Source of the DNA: Streptomyces halobius
GTDB taxonomy: Bacteria; Actinomycetota; Actinomycetes; Streptomycetales; Streptomycetaceae
Assembly: GCF_023277745.1 (NCBI RefSeq)
Contig: NZ_CP086322.1
Coordinates: forward strand, 7,626,001-7,690,000
Reading direction: 5' to 3'
DNA length: 64,000 nt
Made by a program: the position numbers and the translations under genes. The notes under the pieces are model-generated. The model did no database searches. It was given only the letters and a program-made list of their open reading frames with translations, and was not told where the DNA came from. Of the stretch, positions 33,994-44,900 are shown piece by piece (positions within the stretch are counted from its first letter, which is position 1; every line of letters begins with the position of its first letter).

Positions 33994-35175
33994 ATGCGTA
34001 TGGCAGCGACCGGCACCGTCACAGGACTCGCCGCCCTGCACCGTGACCTCACCCATGACTCCCAGCTGCGCTGGCTCGGCCCCGAAAAGGGCGTGATGCA
34101 GATGGCGGCCGACACCCTCGTCAACGCCGCCTGGGACCTCGCCGCCGCCGTGCGGGGCTGCCCGTCTGGGAGTTCCTGGCCGTGATGAGCCCCGAAGAGC
34201 TGGTCCCGCTCGTCGACTTCCGTCATCTCTCCGACGTGCTGACGCCCGCCGAGGCGCTGGCCGTGCTGCCGGCCGCCGAACCCGGCCGGGCCGCGCGCGC
34301 CGCCCGTCTCAGGGCCGAGGGCTACCCCGCGTACACCACCACGACCGGCCGGCCCGGCTACGAGGACACCACGCTGGTGCGCCTCGCCAAGGAAGCGGTG
34401 GCCGACGGCTTCGGGCAGATCGAGCCGAAGGTGGGCGCCGACCTCGCCGAGGACACCCGGCGGATGCGGCTGGCCCGGGACGCCGTCGGCCCCGGCGTAC
34501 GGATAGCGGTCGACGCCAACCAGCGCTGGGACGTGGCCGAAGCGGTTCGCTGGACGACCGTGCTCGCGCCGTACACCCCGCACTGGATCGAGGAGCCGAC
34601 CAGCCCGGACGACGTCCTGGGGCACGCGGCGGTGCGTTCCGGGCAGTCGGTGAGGGGCGCCACGGGTGAGCATGTCGCCGACCGGGTGGTCTTCGAACAG
34701 CTGTTGCAGGCGGGGGCGGTGGACTGTGTGCAGATCGACGCGGCGCGGGTGGCCGGGATCAACGAGAACCTGGCGATCCTGCTGCTGGCCGCGAAGTACG
34801 GCGTGCCGGTCTGTCCGCATGCCGGCGGGGTGGGGCTGGGCGAGCTGGTGCAGCATCTGTCGATGTTCGACTACGTGGCGTTGTCCGGGAGTTGGGACGA
34901 AGGTTCGTCGAATACGTCGACCATCTGCATGAGCACTTCACCGCGCCGTCGTCGTCGAGCGGCGACGGTATCGCACCCCGACCGCGCCCGGCTTCTCCGC
35001 CCGGATGAAGCCGGAGTCGATCGCGGCCTTTCGTTTCCCGGACGGGCCGGTGTGGCGCGATCGGATGGCCATCGACGGCCGGCGCGCCACCGGCGACCGG
35101 AATACCGCTGACGAACGGGACATCAGTGGCAACCAGCACACCACCTGGCACGGCGAGCAGGAGGTCTCCGCATGA
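33994..35175 (+). pseudogene. L-fuconate dehydratase (enolase superfamily), broken
   Basis: Sugar-acid dehydratase relic. The frame from ATG 33994 gives [20 protein letters not shown], then shifts near 34160 into [20 protein letters not shown] and on through [25 protein letters not shown] (metal-ligand region), [11 protein letters not shown] and [15 protein letters not shown]. It shifts twice more after about 34900 before [19 protein letters not shown] near the C-terminus. About 90 N-terminal residues are missing. At least three frameshifts make it non-functional. The final stop overlaps the start of an SDR relic (ATGA), so it was once part of an operon. Confidence 0.85.
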
Positions 35176-35474
35176 CTGCAGCACCGCGGACCGGACACCA
35201 GCCGCGCGACATCGAGAAAAATGGGCACCATCGTCACCGGCGGCGGCTCCGGGATCGGGGCGGCCACCGCCGCGCTGCCGCTGGCGCGCGGCGCCCGGGT
35301 CCCGGTGAAGGCCGATGTCACCCCCGACGCCGCCGTACGGGCCGCCGTCGAGGAGGCGGTCGGCACGCGGCGGTCTGTGCCGTACTGCTCGCCGCCGCGC
35401 TCGCCGGCTGCAACCGCTGCAGCGACACCGCGGGGGCAGAAGCGATCGCGGTGGACGGCGGCTTCGCTGTCTGA
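35172..35474 (+). pseudogene. Short-chain dehydrogenase relic with internal deletion
   Basis: Starts at ATG 35172, overlapping the dehydratase stop. The nucleotide-binding GTIVTGGGSGIGAATAA appears in another frame from 35221, continues to VRAAVEEAVG, then jumps, after loss of the catalytic Tyr-Lys region, to the family C-terminus AIAVDGGFAV. It is broken by at least two frameshifts and a deletion of roughly 150 codons. Confidence 0.8.
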
Positions 35475-35526
35475 GTGGCGGGGGAGGGGAGGGGAGAGCG
35501 CCCCGGGCCCGGCTGCCCGGTCGGGA

Positions 35527-36198
35527 TCACAGCGTCGAGCGCAACCACTGCTCCACGCTCGCGATGTGCACCGTCGCCCACGCACGCGCCGCTTCCGCGT
35601 CCCGGTCGCGCAGCGCGCCGATGATCGCACGGTGTTCGGTGAGCGTACGAGCGACCGCGTCCTTCTGCGTCAGCCCACGCCAGATCCGGGCCCGGGTGGT
35701 CGGCCCGGAGAGGCCGTTGAGCAGCGAGCAGAGTACGGAGTTGCCGGAGGCGGCGACGATCCCGCGGTGGAACTCCAGGTCGCAGGCGACCAGATCTTCG
35801 ACCGACGGCGCCGGGCCGAGGGCGTCCAACCGCCCCTCCAGGGAGTCCAGTTGGTCCGGTTCGATCCGGGTGGCCGCCATCGCCGTCGCGGCCGGCTCCA
35901 GGATCCGTCGGACGGCGAGGAACTCCAGCACTGTGTCGTCGCGGTGGAAGTCCACCACGAAACTCATGGCCTCCAGCAGCAGTTGCGGATCGAGGCTGGT
36001 GACGTACGTACCGTCGCCCTGCCGCACGTCCAGGATGCGGATCAGGGAGAGCGCGCGCACGGCCTCGCGCAGGGAGTTGCGGGACAGCCCGAGCTCGGCC
36101 GCCAGCTCGCTCTCCCTCGGCAGCCGGTCGCCCGGCCGCAGCGCACCGGAGACGATCATCCCCTTGATCTTCTCGATGGCCTCGTCGGTGACCGCCAT
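35527..36198 (-). CDS. FadR-type GntR transcriptional regulator
   Basis: A 223-residue regulator. The N-terminal winged helix has SGALRPGDRLPRESELAAEL and LSRNSLREAVRALSLIRILD; the C-terminal FCD ligand domain has metal-binding Asp/His positions in DLEFHRGIVAASGN and TEHRAIIGALRDRD. The ATG at 36198 follows GGAAGG. It lies next to the ruined fuconate dehydratase/SDR operon and was probably its sugar-acid-responsive repressor. It appears intact although its likely local targets are dead. Confidence 0.88.
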   Translation of the reverse strand: MAVTDEAIEKIKGMIVSGALRPGDRLPRESELAAELGLSRNSLREAVRALSLIRILDVRQGDGTYVTSLDPQLLLEAMSFVVDFHRDDTVLEFLAVRRILEPAATAMAATRIEPDQLDSLEGRLDALGPAPSVEDLVACDLEFHRGIVAASGNSVLCSLLNGLSGPTTRARIWRGLTQKDAVARTLTEHRAIIGALRDRDAEAARAWATVHIASVEQWLRSTL

Positions 36199-36250
36199 GG
36201 CCGACCTTCCCGTTCGGACCCGCATCCGCCTGGATATCCGTGCCACCGCA

Positions 36251-36267
36251 CAGACATCCGATGTCTG
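36251..36267. promoter_or_regulatory. Candidate GntR operator
   Basis: CAGACATCCGATGTCTG is a palindrome with perfect eight-base arms, about 55 bp upstream of the GntR start. A further half-like element (AGAGACATTA) follows. FadR-type regulators often repress their own gene from such sites. Confidence 0.55.
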
Positions 36268-36694
36268 AGAGACATTATGACCTGTCGCGCCCGCCTCAAC
36301 CGCTCCATACACGGACCAGTCCTCGTCCGCCCCCAAGCGTGGCCGAGCCAGAGCGCGTCCCGACCGCGCGTGGTGGCGTCCGGCGAGGCCCCGCGTAACC
36401 GGCCCGCAGTGCGGTCGCCGCCCGCGTCACCGGCAGCACGATCGCACCGTGACCACCCAGGCCGCCCACTTCGCCGCCCGCCGCCCTCGGCGGTGTGCGG
36501 GGCCGGACGGTGCGGGGGGACCGGGCTGGCGCGCACCCTGTACGCGGACACCGCGCACCCCGTACGCGGACACGACGACGGGGCGGCCCGTGTGGACCGC
36601 CCCTCGCCTTTCACCAACGGCGTCGTGACCCGCCGTCAGCCGTCCCTCTCCGTCATCTCTCCGGCTCCGTCATCTCTCCGGCCGGTCCGGACGG
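36268..36694. other. Gap between the GntR gene and glpD
   Basis: About 430 bp without a supportable gene. The segment 36536-36580 repeats CTGTACGCGGACAC / CCGTACGCGGACAC. I see no clear terminator for glpD here. Confidence 0.4.
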
Positions 36695-38299
36695 TCAGCC
36701 CTCCAGCATGTCCTTGACCCGGGCGCGCACGTCCTCCGTGGCCAGGCCGCGGATCGTCAGCGTCGTACGGCGGCGCAGCACATCGTCGACCGTCTCGGCC
36801 CACTCGTGGTCCCGGGCGTAGGCGACCTGCGCCCAGATCTCCGGGGCGTCCGGGTGGATCCGCTCGGACAGCGCCGGGTCCTCGTTCGCCAGCCGGGCGA
36901 TGTCGAAGGACAGCGAGCCGTAGTGGGTGGCGAGGTGCCGGGCGGTCTCCGGGGCCATGCGCGGGCCGGGTGTGCCGCCGTCGACCAGCAGCCGGTGCGC
37001 GACCGCGTTGGGGTTGGAGATACCGGGCAGCGGGAGCTTCTTCGGCAGACTGGCGATCGGCTCCATGTCGTCGACCAGCGGATGGCCGGGGAGCGCGGCG
37101 AGCTTGTTCATGACCGTACGGCCGATGTGCCGGAACGTCGTCCACTTGCCGCCGGCGACCGACAGCATGCCGCCGCTGCCCTCGGTGACGACCGTCTCGC
37201 GCTTGGCCTTGGAGGTGTCGCCGGGGCCGCCGGGCAGCACCCGCAGTCCCGCGAAGGAGTAGGTGATCAGGTCGCGGGAGAGCTGCTGGTCGCGGATGGA
37301 GAAGGCGGCCTCGTCCAGGATCTGGGCGGTGTCCTTCTCGTTGACCGCGACCTCCGCCGGGTCGCCCTCGTACTCCTCGTCCGTGGTGCCGAGCAGCAGC
37401 ATGTCCTCCCAGGGGAGGGCGAAGGTGATGCGGTACTTGTCTATCGGGGTGGCCAGCGCGGCCTTCCAGGGGGCGGTGCGCTTGAGCACGAGGTGCGCGC
37501 CCTTGGACAGGCGGATGGAGGGGGCCGCGTTCGGGTCCTCCATCTTGCGCAGGTGGTCCACCCACGGGCCGGTGCAGTTGAGCACCAGGCGGGCGTTGAC
37601 GCCGAACTCCTGGCCGTCCATGCGGTCCTTGAGCTCGGCGCCGGTGACCTGGCCCTGGGTGAAGCGCAGGCCGGTGACCTCGGCGTGGTTGAGGACCGTG
37701 GCACCGGCCGCGTCCGCGGCGCGGACGGTCATCAGGGCCATCCGGGAGTCGTTCATCTGGTCGTCGCCGTAGACGGCCACGGCCTTGAGGTTGTCCGTCC
37801 GCAGCTCCGGAACGTCGCGTGCCGCCTTGGCCGCCGATATGACGTGGCCGACGCCGTCACCGAACGCGCTCAGCGCGGAGTAGGCGAAGACGCCCGCGCC
37901 GAGCTTGGCCGCGCCGTGCGGGCCGCCCTTGTAGACGGGCAGGTAGAAGGTCAGGGGGTTGGCGAGGTGCGGTGCCACCTGGCGGGACACCGCACGCCGC
38001 TCGAAGTGATTCTCCGCCACCAGCTTGACCGCTCCGGTCTGCAGGTAGCGCAGACCGCCGTGCAGCAGCTTGGAGGAGGCGGAGGAGGTGGCGCCGGCGA
38101 AGTCGCCGGCGTCCACCAGGGCCACCCGCAGTCCGGCCTGCGCGGCGTGCCAGGCAGTGGAGATGCCCAGGATTCCGCCGCCGATCACCAGGAGGTCGTA
38201 TGTCGCCGTGGAAAGCCGCTCCCGAGTCTCGGCGCGGCTCGGGTTCGAACCGTTGGCCGGGTGCGTCCCGAGTGCCGGGGCGCTCTGCAGGGTGCTCAT
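36695..38299 (-). CDS. glpD: Glycerol-3-phosphate dehydrogenase
   Basis: FAD-dependent enzyme that oxidises glycerol-3-phosphate to dihydroxyacetone phosphate and feeds electrons to the quinone pool. The 534-residue protein has the FAD motif DLLVIGGGILGISTAWHAAQ at about residue 35, the family signature ASSKLLHGGLRYLQTG, and VAGGKWTTFRHIGRTV. The last gene of the glpF-glpK-glpD operon, 12 bp after glpK. Confidence 0.95.
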   Translation of the reverse strand: MSTLQSAPALGTHPANGSNPSRAETRERLSTATYDLLVIGGGILGISTAWHAAQAGLRVALVDAGDFAGATSSASSKLLHGGLRYLQTGAVKLVAENHFERRAVSRQVAPHLANPLTFYLPVYKGGPHGAAKLGAGVFAYSALSAFGDGVGHVISAAKAARDVPELRTDNLKAVAVYGDDQMNDSRMALMTVRAADAAGATVLNHAEVTGLRFTQGQVTGAELKDRMDGQEFGVNARLVLNCTGPWVDHLRKMEDPNAAPSIRLSKGAHLVLKRTAPWKAALATPIDKYRITFALPWEDMLLLGTTDEEYEGDPAEVAVNEKDTAQILDEAAFSIRDQQLSRDLITYSFAGLRVLPGGPGDTSKAKRETVVTEGSGGMLSVAGGKWTTFRHIGRTVMNKLAALPGHPLVDDMEPIASLPKKLPLPGISNPNAVAHRLLVDGGTPGPRMAPETARHLATHYGSLSFDIARLANEDPALSERIHPDAPEIWAQVAYARDHEWAETVDDVLRRRTTLTIRGLATEDVRARVKDMLEG

Positions 38300-38311
38300 G
38301 ATTACTCCTCG

Positions 38312-39862
38312 TCAGCTCTCATCGTCGATCCAGCCCATGGACCGCTCGACGGCCTTGAGCCAGCTCTTGTACTCGCGGTCACGGGTGTCCGCGTCCATCC
38401 GGGGGGTCCATTCGGCGGCCCGGCGCCAGTTGGCACGCAGTTCGTCGGTGCTGGACCAGAAGCCGACGGCCAGTCCGGCCGCGTAGGCAGCGCCGAGGCA
38501 GGTCGTCTCGGCGACCATCGGGCGCACCACGGGCGCGTCCAGGAAGTCCGAGATGGTCTGCATCAGCAGATTGTTGGAGGTCATACCGCCGTCGACCTTG
38601 AGCGCGGTCAGTTCGACGCCGGAGTCCTTGGTCATGGCGTCGGTGATCTCGCGGGTCTGCCAGGCGGTGGCCTCAAGAACGGCGCGCGCGATGTGCGCCT
38701 TGGTGACATAGCGGGTCAGGCCCGCGATGACGCCGCGCGCGTCCGAGCGCCAGTAGGGGGCGAACAGGCCGGAGAAGGCCGGCACGAAGTACGCGCCGCC
38801 GTTGTCGTCGACGGTGCTGGCCAGCGTCTCGATCTCGGCCGCGCTGTTGATGAGCCCCATCTGGTCGCGCATCCACTGGACGAGCGAGCCGGTGACGGCG
38901 ATGGAGCCTTCCAGCGCGTAGACCGGCGTCTGGTCGCCGATGCGGTAGCCGACGGTGGTCAGCAGCCCGTTGTACGAATTGACCGGCTCGTGCCCGGTGT
39001 TCATCAGCATGAAGGTGCCGGTGCCGTACGTGGACTTGGCCTCGCCCTGGTCGAAACAGGTCTGCCCGAAGAGCGCGGCCTGCTGGTCGCCCAGCGCCGA
39101 GGCGACCGGGACACCGGCCAGGGCGCCCGCGGCGGTGAGGCCGTAGACCTCGGCGGACGACTTGATCTCCGGCAGCAGCGCGGCCGGGATCGCCATGGAG
39201 TCCAGGATGCGCTCGTCCCACTCCAGCTTGTGGAGGTTCATGAGCATGGTGCGGGAGGCGTTGGTGACGTCGGTGACGTGGTGGCCGCCGTTGACGCCGC
39301 CGGTCAGGTTCCAGATGACCCAGGAGTCCATGGTGCCGAAGAGGATGTCGCCGCGCTCGGCGCGCTCGCGCAGGCCCTCGACGTTGTCCAGCAGCCAGCG
39401 GACCTTGGGGCCGGAGAAGTACGAGGCCAGGGGGAGGCCGGTCTCGCGGCGGAAGCGGTCCTGGCCGACGTTGCGGCCGAGCTCCTTGCAGAGCGCGTCG
39501 GTGCGGGTGTCCTGCCAGACGATGGCGTTGTAGACCGGCTCCCCGGTGTTCTTGTCCCAGAGCACGGTGGTCTCGCGCTGGTTGGTGATGCCGATGGCCT
39601 TGACGTCGGCGGCGGTGATCCCGGCCTTCTCGACGGCGCCGGCCACGACCTGCTGGACGTTGGTCCAGATCTCACTCGCGTCGTGCTCGACCCAGCCCGG
39701 CTTCGGGAAGATCTGCTCGTGCTCCTTCTGGTCGACCGACACGATCCGGCCGTCCTTGTCGAAGACGATGCAGCGGCTGGAGGTGGTGCCCTGGTCGATG
39801 GCCGCGATGAACGGCCCATGGCCGTGGCCGTGGCCGTGGGAGGTGGTAGGGGTCTCACTCAT
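38312..39862 (-). CDS. glpK: Glycerol kinase
   Basis: ATP-dependent kinase converting glycerol to sn-glycerol-3-phosphate. The 516-residue FGGY-family protein shows [20 protein letters not shown] near the N-terminus (after an unusual His-Gly repeat, SHGHGHGHG), [23 protein letters not shown], the substrate-binding [16 protein letters not shown] and the FGGY signature [17 protein letters not shown] 39862 has GGAG six bases upstream; ATG 39874 is possible. It lies between glpF and glpD. Confidence 0.95.
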   Translation of the reverse strand: MSETPTTSHGHGHGHGPFIAAIDQGTTSSRCIVFDKDGRIVSVDQKEHEQIFPKPGWVEHDASEIWTNVQQVVAGAVEKAGITAADVKAIGITNQRETTVLWDKNTGEPVYNAIVWQDTRTDALCKELGRNVGQDRFRRETGLPLASYFSGPKVRWLLDNVEGLRERAERGDILFGTMDSWVIWNLTGGVNGGHHVTDVTNASRTMLMNLHKLEWDERILDSMAIPAALLPEIKSSAEVYGLTAAGALAGVPVASALGDQQAALFGQTCFDQGEAKSTYGTGTFMLMNTGHEPVNSYNGLLTTVGYRIGDQTPVYALEGSIAVTGSLVQWMRDQMGLINSAAEIETLASTVDDNGGAYFVPAFSGLFAPYWRSDARGVIAGLTRYVTKAHIARAVLEATAWQTREITDAMTKDSGVELTALKVDGGMTSNNLLMQTISDFLDAPVVRPMVAETTCLGAAYAAGLAVGFWSSTDELRANWRRAAEWTPRMDADTRDREYKSWLKAVERSMGWIDDES

Positions 39863-39911
39863 GATGTGCTCCAAGAAATCTGTACGGGCGGAGTCGGGGC
39901 GGTCCGGCGGC

Positions 39912-40706
39912 TCATGCGAACGCCACCTGGTAGATGCCGCCGGCGAGGGCTCCGCCGATCAGCGGGCCGACGACCGGGATCCATGCGTAACCCCAGTCTG
40001 AACCGCCCTTGTTCGGCAGCGGCAGCAGCGCGTGCACGATACGCGGGCCGAGGTCGCGGGCCGGGTTGATGGCGTATCCGGTCGGGCCGCCCAGCGACAG
40101 ACCGATACCGACCACGACCAGTGCGACGATCAGCGCGCCGCCCCAGCTGACGCCCTTGCCGTCGTCACTCAGGCCGAGATTGAGGATCGCCAGCACGAGC
40201 ACGATGGTGGCGATGATCTCGGTGGCCAGGTTCTGTGCGACGTTACGGATCTCCGGGCCGGTGGAGAAGATGCCCAGGACCGGTCCGGCCTTGGGCGCGG
40301 TCCTCTCGTAGACCATGCCCTCGTGGCCGTTCTGGCGGTGAGCGGCCAGCACCTCGGGGTCGGTCAGATGCGCCCGGAACTGTCCGTAGTACGCGATCCA
40401 CATCAGGCTCGCGCCGATCATGCCGCCGAGCAGTTCCCCGCCGAAGTAGACGGGTACCTGGCTCCATTCGATCCCGCCCTTGACGGCGAGACCGAGGGTG
40501 ACGGCGGGGTTGAGGTGCGCGCCGGACTTGGCGGCGATATACGCACCCGAGAGGACGGCGAAGCCCCACCCGAAGGCGATGGCCACCCATCCGGCGTTGA
40601 ACGCCTTGGAGCGTTTGAATGTGACGGCGGCGACGACGCCACCACCCATCAAGAGCAGTACAGCGGTACCGATGGTCTCGCTGATGAAGATGTCGGAGCT
40701 GGACAC
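39912..40706 (-). CDS. glpF: Glycerol uptake facilitator (aquaglyceroporin)
   Basis: A 264-residue MIP channel with six transmembrane helices and the two half-helix motifs: [12 protein letters not shown] near the N-terminal half and [13 protein letters not shown] (NPARD, the glycerol-channel form) in the second. It begins [23 protein letters not shown] 40706 follows AAAGGAG. The first gene of the glycerol operon; the GylR-like operator lies about 130 bp upstream. Confidence 0.95.
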   Translation of the reverse strand: MSSSDIFISETIGTAVLLLMGGGVVAAVTFKRSKAFNAGWVAIAFGWGFAVLSGAYIAAKSGAHLNPAVTLGLAVKGGIEWSQVPVYFGGELLGGMIGASLMWIAYYGQFRAHLTDPEVLAAHRQNGHEGMVYERTAPKAGPVLGIFSTGPEIRNVAQNLATEIIATIVLVLAILNLGLSDDGKGVSWGGALIVALVVVGIGLSLGGPTGYAINPARDLGPRIVHALLPLPNKGGSDWGYAWIPVVGPLIGGALAGGIYQVAFA

Positions 40707-40831
40707 CGGCGACTCCTTTGTCCTTCGTCCAGGGAAAAGGCGAACCCCGGGTCCCTCCGGCGGTCCGCGCCCTCCGAGAGGGCGGTGGTCGGCCGGCGAC
40801 AGCCCCACCATAACGAATATTGTCGTTTGGT

Positions 40832-40848
40832 GTTCGGCAATGCCGACC
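40832..40848. promoter_or_regulatory. Candidate GylR operator upstream of glpF
   Basis: TTCGGCAATGCCGACCA contains the palindrome TCGGCA-A-TGCCGA. The same core, TTCGRCAATGCYGA, lies upstream of gylR (41724-41740). Outer arms CGTTTGG (40824-40830) and CCAACG (40847-40852) extend the symmetry. Confidence 0.6.
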
Positions 40849-40933
40849 AACGAACGGCAGTTTTATGTAGCGCCCGGGCGTCGTCAAGGGTTCGGTGGCG
40901 AAAAACTTAGGTGAACGGACCGGTTAAATCGGG

Positions 40934-41698
40934 TCAAAACCGCCCGGCGCCAAGACCCCTCGACACCGCACGGGCGCAATCGCGCACCGCAGCGACGATT
41001 TCCGGCCGCAGCTCGCCGTCCTTGCAGACGCGCTCCACGGCCCCGGTGACACCCACCGCGCCCACCGGCATCCGCCGCCGGTCATGGATCGGCGCGGCCA
41101 CCGAGGCGACGCCGTCCCAGGTCTCCTCGACATCCGCGGCCCAGCCGCGCGCCCGGGTCAGATCCAGCAGCCCCTCGAAGTCCTCCAGCCCGGTCACCGT
41201 GCGCGGGGTGAACCCCTCCCGCTCCACCTCGACGACCTCGCTGTGCGCCACCGGGTCGTACGCCGAGAGCACCTTGCCCAGCGCCGTGCTGTGCAGCGGC
41301 TGCATCGCCCCGACCTCCAGCACCTGTCGGCTGTCGTCCGGCCGGAAGACGTGGTGCACGATCAGTACGCCCTGCTGGTGCAGTACGCCCAGATAGACGC
41401 TCTCGCCACTCGAACGGGCCAGGTCGTCGGTCCACACCAGGGCGCGGGCCCGCAGCTCGTGCACGTCCAGATAGCTGTTGCCCAGCCGCAGCAGCTCCGC
41501 GCCCAGCTGGTAGCGGCCGGATGCCACGTCCTGCTCGACGAAGCCCTCCTGCTGGAGCGTGCGCAGGATCCCGTGGGCGGTGCCCTTGGCCAGACCCAGA
41601 GAAGAGGAGATGTCGGAGAGTCCCAGCCGCCGCTCCCCTCCGGCGAGCAGCCGCAACATCGCGGCGGCCCGCTCCAGCGACTGGATCGTGCGTGCCAT
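40934..41698 (-). CDS. gylR: IclR-family regulator of the glycerol operon
   Basis: A 254-residue IclR-type protein that in Streptomyces represses the gyl operon and responds to glycerol or glycerol-3-phosphate. The N-terminal helix-turn-helix contains IQSLERAAAMLRLLAGGERR and LSDISSSLGLAKGTAHGILR; the C-terminal effector domain includes HSTALGKVLSAYDP and the MPVGAVGVTGAVERV stretch. ATG 41698 follows GGAGG. A candidate operator shared with glpF lies 26 bp upstream, so the gene is probably autoregulated. Same strand as glpF-glpK-glpD. Confidence 0.92.
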   Translation of the reverse strand: MARTIQSLERAAAMLRLLAGGERRLGLSDISSSLGLAKGTAHGILRTLQQEGFVEQDVASGRYQLGAELLRLGNSYLDVHELRARALVWTDDLARSSGESVYLGVLHQQGVLIVHHVFRPDDSRQVLEVGAMQPLHSTALGKVLSAYDPVAHSEVVEVEREGFTPRTVTGLEDFEGLLDLTRARGWAADVEETWDGVASVAAPIHDRRRMPVGAVGVTGAVERVCKDGELRPEIVAAVRDCARAVSRGLGAGRF

Positions 41699-41723
41699 GG
41701 GGCAACCTCCGAAGAATGAATGG

Positions 41724-41740
41724 TTCGACAATGCTGAACG
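41724..41740. promoter_or_regulatory. gylR: Candidate GylR operator upstream of gylR
   Basis: TTCGACAATGCTGAACG matches the site before glpF at 11 of the first 13 positions, with compensating symmetric changes. Located between gylR and its divergent neighbour metH. Confidence 0.55.
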
Positions 41741-41938
41741 ATATCGGCCCATGCCGACTATGGGGAGCGAATGTGAGTACAGCAACGATCATGGATAGTG
41801 CATAGGCCCCTGACACCGTCCGGCCGTCCACGCCGTGAAACGGCGACCCCTCGGACCGGACCGGAGGCTACGCTGGCCGGGTGCGTCCTCTGCCGGAGGG
41901 CGTAAAGCCGACAGCCGTCGCAACCAGGGAGCAACTCC

Positions 41939-44900
41939 ATGGCCTCGAACACGCCATCGTCCACCAGCACATCCCGCGTCGAATCCCTCCGTGAGGCTCT
42001 GGCCTCGCGGGTGGTGGTCGCCGACGGCGCGATGGGCACGATGTTGCAGGCGCAGGACCCGTCGATGGAGGATTTCCAGCAGTTGGAGGGCTGCAACGAG
42101 ATCCTCAACGTGACCCGGCCCGACATCGTCCGCTCGGTGCATGAGGCGTATTTCGCGGTCGGTGTGGACTGCGTGGAGACGAACACGTTCGGTGCGAACT
42201 TCGCGGCGATGGCGGAGTACGACATCCCGGAGCGGGTTTTCGAGCTGTCCGAGTCCGGTGCGCGCATCGCCCGTGAGGTGGCCGATGAGTTCACTGCCTC
42301 GACCGGCCAGCAGCGCTACGTCCTGGGCTCGATGGGGCCGGGGACGAAGCTGCCCACCCTCGGCCACGCCCCGTACCGGACCCTGCGCGATGCCTATCAG
42401 CAGAACGCCGAGGGCATGATCGCCGGTGGGGCGGACGCGCTGCTGGTGGAGACGACGCAGGACCTGCTGCAGACCAAGGCCGCGATCCTGGGTGCCCGCC
42501 GCGCCCTTACGGCCACCGGCACCAACCTCCCGGTGATCTGCTCGGTGACGGTGGAGACGACCGGCACGATGCTGCTGGGGTCGGAGATCGGGGCGGCGCT
42601 GACGGCCCTGGAGCCGCTGGGCATCGACATGATCGGCCTGAACTGTGCCACCGGTCCGGCGGAGATGAGTGAGCATCTGCGGTATCTGGCCCGGCATGCC
42701 ACCGTGCCGCTGTCGTGCATGCCCAACGCGGGCCTGCCGGTCCTGGGCAAGGACGGCGCGCACTACCCGCTGACGGCCGGCGAGCTGTCCGACGCCCAGG
42801 AGACCTTCGTCGCCGAATACGGGCTGTCCCTGGTCGGCGGCTGCTGCGGCACCACCCCTGAGCATCTGCGGCAGGTCGTCGAGCGGGTGCGCGGGGTGAC
42901 GCCGCCTGCGCGTGCGCCGCGTCCCGAGCCGGGCGCCGCCTCCCTCTACCAGACCGTCCCGTTCCGTCAGGACACGTCGTACCTGGCGATCGGTGAGCGG
43001 ACGAACGCCAACGGGTCGAAGAAATTCCGTGAGGCCATGCTGGAGGGCCGCTGGGACGACTGTGTGGAGATGGCCCGTGACCAGATCCGCGAGGGCGCCC
43101 ACATGCTCGACCTGTGCGTCGACTATGTCGGCCGGGACGGCGTGGCCGACATGGAGGAGCTGGCCGGCCGCTTCGCCACCGCCTCCACCCTCCCCATCGT
43201 GCTGGACTCGACCGAGCTGGACGTGATCCGGGCCGGGCTGGAGAAGCTGGGCGGCCGGGCGGTGATCAACTCCGTCAACTACGAGGACGGCGACGGCCCC
43301 GAGTCGCGGTTCGTCAAGGTCACCGCGCTGGCCGCCGAGCACGGCGCCGCGCTGATCGCGCTGACCATCGACGAGGAGGGCCAGGCCCGCACCGCCGAGC
43401 ACAAGGTCGCCGTCGCCGAGCGGCTCATCGCCGACCTGACGGGGAACTGGGGCATCCGTGAGTCGGACATTCTCATCGACTGTCTGACGTTCACGATCTG
43501 CACGGGGCAGGAGGAGTCCCGGGGCGACGGCATCGCCACGATCGAGGCGATCCGGGAGCTGAAGAAGCGCCACCCGGAGGTGCAGACCACGCTGGGCCTG
43601 TCGAACATCTCCTTCGGCCTCAACCCGGCCGCCCGTATCGTCCTCAACTCCGTCTTCCTCGACGAGTGCGTCAAGGCCGGCCTGGACTCGGCGATCGTGC
43701 ACGCCTCGAAGATCCTGCCGATCGCCCGGCTGGAGGAGGAGCAGGTGAAGGCTGCCCTCGACCTGGTCTACGACCGCCGCAGCGAGGGCTACGACCCGCT
43801 GCAGAAGCTCATGGAGCTGTTCGAGGGCGCCACCGCCCAGTCCCTCAAGGCCGGGAAGGCCGAGGAACTGGCCGCCCTGCCGCTGGACGAGCGCCTCCAG
43901 CGCCGCATCATCGACGGCGAGAAGAACGGCCTGGAGGCCGACCTCGACGAGGCCCTGCAGGACCGCCCCGCCCTGGACATCGTCAACGACACCCTCCTCG
44001 GCGGCATGAAGGTGGTCGGTGAGCTCTTCGGGTCCGGGCAGATGCAGCTGCCGTTCGTGCTGCAGTCCGCCGAGGTGATGAAGAGTGCGGTGGCCTATCT
44101 GGAGCCGCACATGGATAAGACCGACGATGAGGGCAAGGGCACCATCGTGCTGGCCACCGTCCGCGGCGATGTCCATGACATCGGCAAGAACCTGGTGGAC
44201 ATCATTCTGTCCAACAACGGCTACAACGTCGTCAACCTCGGTATCAAGCAGCCCGTCGCCGCGATCCTGGAGGCTGCGGAGGAGCACAAGGCCGATGTCA
44301 TCGGGATGTCCGGGCTCCTGGTGAAGTCCACGGTGATCATGAAGGAGAACCTGGAGGAGCTCAACCAGCGCAAGATGGCCGCCGACTTCCCCGTCATCCT
44401 GGGCGGTGCCGCCCTGACCCGCGCCTACGTCGAACAGGACCTGCACGAGATCTACGAGGGCGAAGTCCGCTACGCCCGCGACGCGTTCGAGGGCCTGCGG
44501 CTGATGGACGCGCTGATCGCCGTCAAACGCGGCGTCCCCGGCGCCGTGCTGCCCGAACTCAAGCAGCGCCGCGTCCCGAAACGCGACACCCCCGTCCTTG
44601 AGGTCGACGAGCCCGAGGGTTCGGTCCGCTCCGACGTCGCCGCCGACAACCCCATCCCCGCTCCGCCGTTTTGGGGCACCCGGGTGGTCAAGGGGATCCA
44701 GCTGGCCGACTACGCCTCCTGGCTGGACGAGGGCGCGCTGTTCAAGGGCCAGTGGGGGCTCAAGCAGACCCGCACCGGTGACGGACCCACCTACGAGGAG
44801 CTGGTGGCCGGCGAGGGCCGCCCCCGGCTGCGCGGCTGGCTGGACAGGCTGCAGACCGACAACCTCCTGCAAGCCGCCGTCGTGCACGGCTACTTCCCGT

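Noticed and set aside
36806..40069. Long plus-strand frame across glpD and glpK
   Set aside because: Antisense to two certain genes; its product lacks any recognisable domain.
41760..41938. Cobalamin riboswitch before metH
   Set aside because: The leader after the likely -10 is only about 55-60 bases, and I do not see the B12 box; too short for the riboswitch.
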